Origin: Bacillota bacterium
GTDB taxonomy: Bacteria; Bacillota; Clostridia; Christensenellales; SZUA-584
Assembly: GCA_023436115.1 (NCBI GenBank)
Contig: JAEZKQ010000014.1
Span: forward strand, 1 to 64,000
Length of the DNA: 64,000 nt
Reading direction: 5' to 3'
Positions 33,101 through 39,738 of this stretch are shown piece after piece. Position numbers and translations under genes: made by a program. Every line of letters begins with the position of its first letter. Position 1 is the first letter of the stretch. The notes beneath the pieces were generated by a model. That model saw nothing but the letters and a program-made list of their open reading frames with translations, searched no databases and was not told the DNA's origin.

Positions 33101-33955
33101 ATGGATTGGCTGGAGAGGCTCAATGAAGCAGTCGGCTATATCGAGGATCATCTGGAGGGCGAAATCGACTATCCCCATGTGGCGCAGCTCGCGTGCTGTT
33201 CGTTGTTCCACTTCACGCGCATGTTCTCGTATATCGCGGGGGTGCCATTGTCTGAATACGTTCGGCGCAGGCGCATGACATGCGCGGCGCTCAAGATTCA
33301 GCAAGGGCAGGCCAAGGTGATCGACCTTGCGCTCTCTTACGGTTACGATTCGCCGACGGCGTTCTCTCGTGCGTTTGCGTCGGTGCATGGCGTGACGCCA
33401 TCTGCCGCACGGAAAAAGGGCACGGTCCTTAAAGCGTATCCGAGACTGCACTTCCTTATCACAATCAAAGGAGATACGGAAATGAACTACAAAATTGTGC
33501 ACAAAGAGGCGTTTCGCGTTGTGGGCGTGATGAGGCATTATGACTTGAGTGTGGAGGAAAGCTTCGCTCAGGTTCCACAGTTTTGGGCACAGACGGCGCA
33601 AAACGGAAATATGCAAAAATTAATCGGACTATGCGATCAAGAGCCGGGAATCATGGGTGTGTGCACATGTATGAACGGACGAGATTTTGATTATTACATC
33701 GCGTGCGCCACGGATAAACGTGTGCCCGAAGGTATGGTGGACTATACTGTGCCCGCATGTGACTGGGCGATATTCGAATGTATCGGGGCGATGCCTGAAG
33801 CGATTCAGCAGCTGCAAAAGCGTATCGTAAGTGAATGGCTGCCAACTTCCGGCTATGAGTATGCCGATGCGCCGGATATCGAGGTGTATTCCCAAGGCGA
33901 CATGAGCTCACCCGATTACAGGTCGGAAGTCTGGCTGCCCGTGGCTAAAAAATAA
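33101..33955 (+). CDS. AraC-family regulator with GyrI-like ligand domain
   Basis: A 284-residue one-component regulator. The N-terminal AraC double helix-turn-helix (residues about 8-105) includes LACCSLFHFTRMFSYIAGVPLSEYVRRRRM and AFSRAFASVHGVTPSAAR. The C-terminal GyrI/effector-binding domain (about 125-284) has YKIVHKEAFRVVGVM, DWAIFECIGAMPEAIQQLQKRI, EWLPTSGYEYADAPDIEVY. It senses a small, perhaps cationic or drug-like molecule and activates an unknown target. It has its own promoter and AAAGGA ribosome site; no neighbouring target gene is evident. Confidence 0.94.
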   Translation: MDWLERLNEAVGYIEDHLEGEIDYPHVAQLACCSLFHFTRMFSYIAGVPLSEYVRRRRMTCAALKIQQGQAKVIDLALSYGYDSPTAFSRAFASVHGVTPSAARKKGTVLKAYPRLHFLITIKGDTEMNYKIVHKEAFRVVGVMRHYDLSVEESFAQVPQFWAQTAQNGNMQKLIGLCDQEPGIMGVCTCMNGRDFDYYIACATDKRVPEGMVDYTVPACDWAIFECIGAMPEAIQQLQKRIVSEWLPTSGYEYADAPDIEVYSQGDMSSPDYRSEVWLPVAKK

Positions 33956-33965
33956 TCGAGAAATA

Positions 33966-34003
33966 AAAAACAGAGCCGCAGCTCTTACCACGGCTCTGTT
34001 TTC
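33966..34003. terminator. Bidirectional terminator
   Basis: AAAACAGAGCCG (33967-33978) / CGGCTCTGTTTT (33991-34002), perfect; it serves the AraC-type gene and the convergent membrane gene. Confidence 0.93.
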
Positions 34004-34020
34004 ATTTTTGAGTTTTTTAA

Positions 34021-34410
34021 TTAGGCAGCCACAGCGGGAGCACTCTTTTCGGGGATGAATGCAAACACAGCAGCCAGAACAAAAAGAATTGTAGCAATAA
34101 AACCAAGAGCTGTGAAGAGGGAAGCAATGGCAGCAACAACAAGAAGAATTCCCGCCAGAACATTCTTCTTTTTTGCCAGAGCGCCGCCAACGATCCCAAG
34201 AATGCCGCCGATGATGCTCAGAATCCCAGCAACGTACAGCCAAGTGGTCGTAGCACCGACTGCAGCATTATATACCTCATCAAAAGCGTCAAATCCTTCA
34301 AGCGTATCGACAGCAGTATTAACGAGTGCGCCACTTGCAATGAACATAATCGCGAAAATGATAGCAAGAACACCGCCGATGATACCTAACACTAAACTAG
34401 CTGTTTTCAT
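34021..34410 (-). CDS. Small four-helix membrane protein (DUF4064-like)
   Basis: A 129-residue integral membrane protein with four hydrophobic segments. SLVLGIIGGVLAIIFAIMFI opens it; the middle AGILSIIGGILGIVGGALAKKKNVLAGILLVVAA is typical of DUF4064-type small membrane proteins. Start at 34410 is preceded by GGAGG. It is a single-gene unit ending at the bidirectional terminator. Function unknown. Confidence 0.78.
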   Translation of the reverse strand: MKTASLVLGIIGGVLAIIFAIMFIASGALVNTAVDTLEGFDAFDEVYNAAVGATTTWLYVAGILSIIGGILGIVGGALAKKKNVLAGILLVVAAIASLFTALGFIATILFVLAAVFAFIPEKSAPAVAA

Positions 34411-34559
34411 AAAAACCTCCAAAAAAATAGATATTATGTAATAATACATACCACATATTACAGTGAATGAGACTAAATATCAATCCCGGATTCATTAAAA
34501 AAGATTAAAAAAACAATTTGTAAGTGTTACATTATATAACAATAACACACGTGATTTTA

Positions 34560-34588
34560 TTGACCATGCCACCATGATGCAATATAAT
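34560..34588 (+). promoter_or_regulatory. Promoter of the MCP-Cache gene
   Basis: TTGACC (34560-34565), 17-base spacer, TATAAT (34583-34588). Confidence 0.78.
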
Positions 34589-34664
34589 AGAAATGCAATT
34601 TATACTTACCAATTGAATAATGGGCTTTGGGTACTTCATTTCAGCTGAAAAGAGGATGGCTTTT

Positions 34665-35672
34665 ATGACTGAGCAGGTTGCAATGCAGGTAGACATGTCG
34701 TTATTGCTGCAGGAGCTTATGGCGTCATATGATAAAATGCTGGGAATTGTGAAAAGCATTCAGGACATTACCCTTCAGACGGAATTGCTGTCGCTGAATT
34801 CGGCTGTGGAGGCGGCAAGGGCGGGCGATGCAGGCAAGGGGTTTAATGTGGTGGCCAAAGAGATTAAAAAACTTGCGGAAAACAGCGCGCGGTCTAACAA
34901 CGAAAGCGCAGATGTGATCAGGTCCATACAGGCAAAGGTCAATGAAGTCATCGCGGTGCGCACGGCGGATATCGCTTATGATGTGATGGACAAGATTGAT
35001 CGCAATCTTTTTGAACGCAGCTGCGACGTGCAGGCTTGGGCCACATTTGAGAAAATCATTGAGTTCGCGGAATCACCCAGCGAGGATCAAAAATCCGGCG
35101 TTACGTCGTTGCTAAAGAATCTTGTCCAGATCAATGAGGTTTACTACGATGCCTATATCACCGATATGAACGGTAAGCTCATAGCAGCAGGCGTGAATCA
35201 GGATATGGTGGGTAAGGACATGTCCATGAAGATGTGGTACAACGATTCCATACACACGCAAAAGCCTGTTGTGGCGGATATGCATCAGTCTGATACCGTC
35301 AAGGGCTATACGGTGGGATACAACAGCCCCATAAGAGACCGCGGCGGGCGTATGTGCGGTATACTGTCCACACGGTTTAACTGGGCTTATATATACGATA
35401 TTATCGATCAAGCCAAGGTGAGCGCCAAGGGCGACATCTATGTGATCAATAAAGACGGTCTTGTGATCGGTTCGCGGAAACGTGATGATATACTCAAGAA
35501 AAGTTTAAGCGATATCCCGGCTGTCAGAAAAGCGATGGCTGGAGAGATGTATGGCTACGTACTGGAGAAAGACCGCTTTGGTTCTTTGCGCATTATCGGC
35601 TATGCACATACGCACGGCTATAATACTTATCAAGGAAAAGACTGGTCAGTCGTCGTCGTGGAAAATTTGTAA
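34665..35672 (+). CDS. Soluble receptor-like protein: short MCP signalling tip followed by Cache domain
   Basis: A 335-residue protein in an unusual order. The N-terminal part (about 25-95) is the tip of a methyl-accepting chemotaxis bundle: QDITLQTELLSLNSAVEAAR, GKGFNVVAKEIKKLAENS. The C-terminal part (about 110-335) is a Cache-type sensor: VYYDAYITDMNGKLIAAG, SMKMWYNDSIHT, YTVGYNSPIRDRGGRMCG, GDIYVINKDGLVIGSR. No signal peptide or membrane helix is seen, so the sensor would be inside the cell, whereas Cache domains are normally extracellular. The MCP portion lacks the long methylation helices. Start at 34665 has GAGG upstream, and an independent promoter and terminator frame the gene. Confidence 0.87.
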   Translation: MTEQVAMQVDMSLLLQELMASYDKMLGIVKSIQDITLQTELLSLNSAVEAARAGDAGKGFNVVAKEIKKLAENSARSNNESADVIRSIQAKVNEVIAVRTADIAYDVMDKIDRNLFERSCDVQAWATFEKIIEFAESPSEDQKSGVTSLLKNLVQINEVYYDAYITDMNGKLIAAGVNQDMVGKDMSMKMWYNDSIHTQKPVVADMHQSDTVKGYTVGYNSPIRDRGGRMCGILSTRFNWAYIYDIIDQAKVSAKGDIYVINKDGLVIGSRKRDDILKKSLSDIPAVRKAMAGEMYGYVLEKDRFGSLRIIGYAHTHGYNTYQGKDWSVVVVENL

Positions 35673-35686
35673 AGCTGGTAATTAAT

Positions 35687-35717
35687 AAAGCGTCGCGCTT
35701 TAAGCGGACGCTTTTTT
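35687..35717 (+). terminator. Terminator of the MCP-Cache gene
   Basis: AAAGCGTC (35687-35694) / GACGCTTT stem, then TTTT. Confidence 0.85.
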
Positions 35718-35875
35718 ATATATATCCCAATACCCCTACTATAACGGTATTTTATCATATACCGCGCAAAAAGTCAAATTATAACAAACACGCAACTGTC
35801 CTTGTCTGAAAAACGTGAGCATATCAGATTGCTATTATGCGTATTGCAGAGCCCTAATCAAACCCGAAGGACATA

Positions 35876-35912
35876 AAAAAGACCTGCGTTTACTAAAAAG
35901 CAGGACTTTAAT
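35876..35912 (-). terminator. Terminator of the WHPxWL membrane gene
   Basis: On the minus strand AAAGtCCTGC / GCAGGtCTTT stem, then a T run. Confidence 0.7.
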
Positions 35913-35931
35913 TATTGATTCGCTATTTAAA

Positions 35932-36300
35932 TCAGCAGCATTTGTCCGAATTGCTGTCCTTGTCTTGTTCAGGCGTCTTTTTAACAAACATGCCCACGAT
36001 GATACCGGTGATGGGAACGGCAAAGAAGATAAGCCAGCCCGGATGCCAGAGCCTTAAGAAAAAGCCCATGTACAGGTAAACGACGGTGCAAAGGAACGAG
36101 ACGATACCCGTGATGGTACCAGTGACATCTTTCTTTTTGCATATGATATCTGCAATAGTGGAAACACATGGGACAACCAGAAACACAAGCCATGTGGGGT
36201 GCCAGACATGGGTGGTAAAGCCGATAAATAGGAACGTGAACGTGGCAAACAGCGCAATCAAACCGGTGATCGAACCGGCAATGGTATTCTTCTTATCCAT
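35932..36300 (-). CDS. Small membrane protein with two WHPxWL repeats
   Basis: A 122-residue protein with four hydrophobic helices formed by an internal duplication. The first unit reads LFIGFTTHVWHPTWLVFLVVP, the second LYMGFFLRLWHPGWLIFFAVP; each unit also has a TGxI start (SITGLIAL, TITGIVSF). A hydrophilic tail ends DKCC. Similar small proteins with the WHPxWL pattern are common in clostridia, but the function is not known to me. Start at 36300; GGAGGG lies ten bases upstream. Not linked to other genes. Confidence 0.72.
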   Translation of the reverse strand: MDKKNTIAGSITGLIALFATFTFLFIGFTTHVWHPTWLVFLVVPCVSTIADIICKKKDVTGTITGIVSFLCTVVYLYMGFFLRLWHPGWLIFFAVPITGIIVGMFVKKTPEQDKDSNSDKCC

Positions 36301-36447
36301 AAATATAATACCCTCCAAATGATAAAATCATTATTATTATATTGTTTTCGACAAGTAAAAGCAATCCTTGGAAATTGCTGCACAAAGAAGATGTATGAGT
36401 CATAGAACGGTGCTTGCCTATTAAAGAGAGGATCTTGCGCCATAGCA

Positions 36448-37404
36448 TTATTCCACGCTATATGCTTCGAGAAATGGTACCGTTAAGCTTTGATTATCAA
36501 CCGACCTATATGAGTAAGGATGACCGGTGGTGCCCCAAACGGTTACACTCTGGCCTTCACTCGGGACTGTTTCACCTTCACTGAGCGTGTAGTAAACACA
36601 TATGATGTGTGATAAGTCGCTGACACCATCCACATAGAGCAGAAAGTCACAGAATGTGGGATTGACTTCATCATTATAATAGATATCAAAAACAGTACCC
36701 GATACTTTGGCATGAAGGTTGGATAGAGCGGCGCAGGAGGCATACATTTCCTCGGTGGATGCCGTATCGGCACTATCTTTAAAAGCGCCGACACGCTGTT
36801 TGCGGTCGTCGGGACTCTCGCTGATCAGACCATAATAGAAACTGCCGCTGTATATCACTTCGCCATGCTGGTTATAAAGTGTCCCCTGCCCGTGGTAATA
36901 GCCATAACTGTAAGATCCCTCATACTTCGTGAGGCCATTCCAGGATTCCCATCCGGCTCCATTTAAGAAATCCCCTAGGTACTGGCCGGAATAAACATAT
37001 CCGTCTTCCCATGTCACCGTGCCGTTGCCGTTGAAATGACCGCCGGACCATCCGCCGTCGTAAGTCCACATCGTGCCGTCGGCTGCATGCGATGAAAACG
37101 TTCCGATACCGTCGGGCAGGCCGCCGACAAGCTGCCCGGAATAGAAACCGGTAAATTCACCGAAATCAAGCTGTAGCGTGATGGTTTGAGCGTTTGCGGC
37201 TGCGTCTGGTTCTGTCGTGATGTTCAGTGTGGGCAGTGCAGGAGCCTCGGGCTTGGGTTTTGGAGAATGCACGGGAAACACCTGGTTTGTTTTTGCCGCG
37301 CCCCATGCGTTTTGTGAATCCTCTCCGGATAGCGCCGGAGGAGCGCTGCAAGCAAGCGTCAATAACAAGCATAATACCATGAAAAATAGACAAGCAACCT
37401 TCAT
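36448..37404 (-). CDS. MORN-repeat lipoprotein
   Basis: A 318-residue exported lipoprotein (lipobox LTLAC). After a Pro-rich linker (residues about 45-65), a row of MORN repeats occupies about residues 85-195: FTGFYSGQLVGGLPDGIGTF, YDGGWSGGHFNGNGTVTW, YSGQYLGDFLNGAGWESW, YEGSYSYGYYHGQGTLY. MORN repeats are beta-hairpins that bind surfaces or lipids. The C-terminal domain (about 225-318, YASCAALSNLHAKVSGTVFDIYY, later EGQSVTVWGTTGHPYSY) looks like an OB-type or tRNA-anti-like fold. No enzymatic role is indicated. Single gene. Confidence 0.88.
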   Translation of the reverse strand: MKVACLFFMVLCLLLTLACSAPPALSGEDSQNAWGAAKTNQVFPVHSPKPKPEAPALPTLNITTEPDAAANAQTITLQLDFGEFTGFYSGQLVGGLPDGIGTFSSHAADGTMWTYDGGWSGGHFNGNGTVTWEDGYVYSGQYLGDFLNGAGWESWNGLTKYEGSYSYGYYHGQGTLYNQHGEVIYSGSFYYGLISESPDDRKQRVGAFKDSADTASTEEMYASCAALSNLHAKVSGTVFDIYYNDEVNPTFCDFLLYVDGVSDLSHIICVYYTLSEGETVPSEGQSVTVWGTTGHPYSYRSVDNQSLTVPFLEAYSVE

Positions 37405-37503
37405 GATCGATCTCCCTGCATAGAAGTGGTACTATACTATGCGAAAGAGTCACTGATCGTGCCAGTATTCGGCAGAAAATACGACAAAGATGCTAAATCT
37501 TTA

Positions 37504-37920
37504 TTACATTTGCTTTTGATATTTGCCCATGAATATCAGTGAGAGGACGTGGTAGGCGGAAAATACGCCGACAGCGCAAAAAACCGCCCATAGGGGCGCG
37601 TCAATCAATATCATTAAATAAGCGAGCGCCACGATGAGCCATTGCGTGATATTGGCCGCTGCGGCTCTGGCCTTGTTGCGTATCATGGTATTACGCTCGT
37701 CGTTATAAGCGATCTGCGTCATGCGCGCGATGTCGGGATTCTTTTTCTCATAACGCTTCATAAAAAGGTTGGAAATGCTCATACCGGCGAGCCCTGCGCC
37801 CACACCGATAAGCACGCCCGCAAAAGCTTTTTGCTCTTGCGCCTGCAGGAGAAAGCTGAGTGCCACCATCAATATGCCCGCGCATAGCGTAACCACATAG
37901 ACTCTGGTCTTCTTCATCAT
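37504..37920 (-). CDS. Four-helix membrane protein, partner of the XRE regulator
   Basis: A 138-residue membrane protein: helix pair 1 (VYVVTLCAGILMVALSFLL and KAFAGVLIGVGAGLAGMSIS), a soluble linker MKRYEKKNPDIARMTQIAYNDERNTMIRNKARAAA, and helix pair 2 (WLIVALAYLMILI and WAVFCAVGVFSAYHVLSL). The linker pattern NDERN is typical of DUF2178-like proteins that accompany small XRE regulators. Its ATG overlaps the XRE stop by four bases, so they form one unit. Role unknown. Confidence 0.82.
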   Translation of the reverse strand: MMKKTRVYVVTLCAGILMVALSFLLQAQEQKAFAGVLIGVGAGLAGMSISNLFMKRYEKKNPDIARMTQIAYNDERNTMIRNKARAAAANITQWLIVALAYLMILIDAPLWAVFCAVGVFSAYHVLSLIFMGKYQKQM

Positions 37921-38120
37921 AACTGATCCTCCTCATAGATAAATATGTCCTCGACAGACAAGCCAAAATACCGGGCGATCTTAAAAGCCAGCAGTATGGA
38001 CGGATTATATCGTCCGTTTTCCAAAGACCCGATTGTCTGCCGTGATACCTCCAGCGCGTCGGCCAGCTCTTCCTGCCGAAGCCCGCGCTGCTTCCTTAGT
38101 TCCTCAAGCCGGTTTTTCAT
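37917..38120 (-). CDS. Small XRE-family repressor
   Basis: A 67-residue Cro/C1-type helix-turn-helix protein: NRLEELRKQRGLRQEELADALEVSRQTIGSLENGRYNPSILLAFKIARYFGLSVEDIFIYEE. Such proteins regulate their own two-gene operon with a membrane partner, as here (four-base overlap). Two similar operators are seen over its promoter (38144-38165 and 38187-38208), which implies tight self-repression. GGAGG lies upstream of the ATG. Confidence 0.95.
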   Translation of the reverse strand: MKNRLEELRKQRGLRQEELADALEVSRQTIGSLENGRYNPSILLAFKIARYFGLSVEDIFIYEEDQL

Positions 38121-38143
38121 GGCTGAATTTTTCCTCCAACAAA

Positions 38144-38165
38144 AATGGAAAGTGCGCTTTCCATT
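38144..38165. promoter_or_regulatory. XRE operator 1 (perfect palindrome)
   Basis: Arms AATGGAAAG and CTTTCCATT around TGCG (9-4-9), lying over the predicted transcription start. Confidence 0.82.
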
Positions 38166-38194
38166 ATCATAAATCTGTCTTTATAAAATGTCAA
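38166..38194 (-). promoter_or_regulatory. Promoter of the XRE-membrane protein operon
   Basis: Minus-strand TTGACA (38189-38194) and TATGAT (38166-38171), 17-base spacer, lying between two operators. Confidence 0.82.
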
Positions 38195-38208
38195 GTAAGC
38201 TTTCCATA
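38187..38208. promoter_or_regulatory. XRE operator 2 (imperfect copy)
   Basis: AATGtcAAG and CTTTCCATa around TAAG. Same 9-4-9 geometry as operator 1, overlapping the -35 element. Confidence 0.7.
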
Positions 38209-38424
38209 ATCTTTGTATAATTCGATTTATAATGAGCCTTAAACGTCCTGACTCGTTGTAAAACGGTGCTTTCAGCACATACCTCATGCTCCTAATAAAA
38301 CTGGATTCATATAATGAGATGGATATGTATACTATTATACTTTAGATAAGCTAAAAATGGGAATGAGGGAGTGAGTCTTAAGGATAAAAACGAAATATTT
38401 TACCAAATTAATAGTTCAAAGCTA

Positions 38425-38453
38425 TTGCATTTTGCAGCGGAAAGTATTATGAT
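38425..38453 (+). promoter_or_regulatory. Promoter of the dnaJ-clpB unit
   Basis: TTGCAT (38425-38430), 17-base spacer, TATGAT (38448-38453). Confidence 0.65.
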
Positions 38454-38464
38454 AAATGAAACAA

Positions 38465-38481
38465 AGTCAAAGAAAGTCAAA
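38465..38481 (+). promoter_or_regulatory. CtsR-type heat-shock operator
   Basis: Direct heptads AGTCAAA (38465-38471) and AGTCAAA (38475-38481) separated by GAA. This fits the known CtsR consensus RGTCAAA-NAN-RGTCAAA at every position, and lies just after the predicted start point of a chaperone unit that includes clpB, a classic CtsR target. Confidence 0.87.
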
Positions 38482-38524
38482 GTCATATAAGCCACGGATT
38501 ACGGTGGGAAAGGAGTGATATGAC

Positions 38525-39505
38525 GTGCAATATAAGGATTATTATTCGATACTGGGCGTAGACAAGAACGCGTCTTCCGACGAGATAAAAAAGGCGTACC
38601 GCAAGCTGGCCAAGCAGCACCATCCGGACGTGAACAAGGGCGATAAAGCGTCTGAAGCCAAGTTTAAGGATATAAGCGAAGCGTATGAGGTGCTGGGGGA
38701 CGCGGAAAAGCGCAAGAAGTATGATACGTTCGGTTCTCAGGCGCAGTTTACGGGCGGGTACGATTTTGACCCGTCACAATATGGCTTTAACGGCGGCAAC
38801 GTGCGTTATTCATATACGGGCAGCGGTGACCACAGCGACTTTTTCAACATGTTCTTTTCAGACGCGTTTGATTTAAACGACCTTTTTGCGGGAGCAAGGA
38901 ACGGAGGCCGCACCACACGCGTGTACCAAAGCGGGGATTTTGACGACTTGTTTGGACAGCGGGGCGCAGAGCGAGCGCCGCGTATGCAAAGCGGGCAGGA
39001 TATTGAAGCTGAGATTGAGCTGACGCCCGAGGAGGGCGCGGCTGGTACGCAGCGGCGCATATCGCTTCAGACACAAAACGGTACACGCAGCCTTAACTTT
39101 AAAGTGCCCGCGGGTGTGCGGGACGGCGAGACGATACGTCTCAAAGGGCAGGGACATCCGGGCTCAGGCGGCGGCGACAGCGGCGATCTGCGCATGACGG
39201 TGCGCATGAAGCCGGGGCCAAAGTTCACGCTGTCGGGCGAGGAGCTGATGATGAACGCGGATGTGTATCCTTGGGACGCAGTGCTGGGAACGAAACTGAC
39301 GGTGGATACGTTGGACGGGCGCATTGCCGTGAAGGTGCCTGCAGGCGTAAAGCCGGGCAGTCGTATACGCGTGGCGGGGAAGGGGTATCCTTTCCGTGGC
39401 GGCAAACGCGGGGATTTGTATCTGACAGTGCGTATAGTCAATCCAGAGCATATAACAGCGGAGCAGAAGAAGCTGTATGAGAAGCTGAAAGAGACGATGG
39501 CATAG
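38525..39505 (+). CDS. DnaJ-family co-chaperone without zinc finger (CbpA-like)
   Basis: A 326-residue Hsp40. J domain at residues 1-68 with HHPDVN (HPD at 33-35) that stimulates DnaK ATPase; then a Gly/Phe-rich, Asp-rich linker; then two C-terminal substrate-binding domains (IEAEIELTPEEGAAGTQRRISL, VPAGVRDGETIRLKGQGHPG and VKVPAGVKPGSRIRVAGKGYP). The four-CxxC zinc finger of DnaJ is absent, as in CbpA. Start is a GTG at 38525, with AAAGGAG upstream. It precedes clpB in the same direction behind a CtsR site, which fits a DnaK/ClpB disaggregation role. No dnaK or grpE gene is in the window. Confidence 0.94.
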   Translation: MQYKDYYSILGVDKNASSDEIKKAYRKLAKQHHPDVNKGDKASEAKFKDISEAYEVLGDAEKRKKYDTFGSQAQFTGGYDFDPSQYGFNGGNVRYSYTGSGDHSDFFNMFFSDAFDLNDLFAGARNGGRTTRVYQSGDFDDLFGQRGAERAPRMQSGQDIEAEIELTPEEGAAGTQRRISLQTQNGTRSLNFKVPAGVRDGETIRLKGQGHPGSGGGDSGDLRMTVRMKPGPKFTLSGEELMMNADVYPWDAVLGTKLTVDTLDGRIAVKVPAGVKPGSRIRVAGKGYPFRGGKRGDLYLTVRIVNPEHITAEQKKLYEKLKETMA

Positions 39506-39559
39506 GGGCGAGACTGTGATCGCGCGTAATGTTTAATAATTGTAGCGGCAATAATTGTT

Positions 39560-39605
39560 GCCTCCCTCAACAGGGAGGTGCCGACGCAAGTCGGCGGAGG
39601 GAGAT
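39560..39605 (+). repeat. Hairpin repeat family A, copy 1
   Basis: GCCTCCCT-CAAC-AGGGAGG, then GCCGAC-GCAA-GTCGGC, then GGAGGGAG: two hairpins plus an outer pairing. The second, degenerate copy is inverted at 63018-63070. Elements of this build are common between genes in many clostridia. Confidence 0.75.
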
Positions 39606-39647
39606 TCTCAGATTATTTAACCCTAAAAAGCAAAGGTATTTTTTGAA

Positions 39648-39700
39648 GGGATTCCAAGGGGATATGTCCCTTTGGCGGGGGCACAGGGGCAGAGCCCCCG
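39648..39700 (+). repeat. Hairpin repeat family B, copy 1 (upstream of clpB)
   Basis: Reads GGGATTCCAAGGGG, then CCCTTTGGCGGGGG, then GGGGCAGAGCCCCC. It contains a CCAAGGG/CCCTTTGG hairpin and a GGGGC-AGA-GCCCC hairpin. The inverted copy lies after clpB at 42369-42430. Confidence 0.82.
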
Positions 39701-39738
39701 AGCATAGCAAGTAGAAACCCTAAAAGGAGGTTTACAAT

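Larger units (their letters stand above)
38209..38524. other. Control region of dnaJ-clpB
   Basis: No gene. It holds the promoter at 38425-38453 and the CtsR-type site at 38465-38481. The part from 38209 to 38420 is AT-rich with nothing recognised. Confidence 0.7.
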
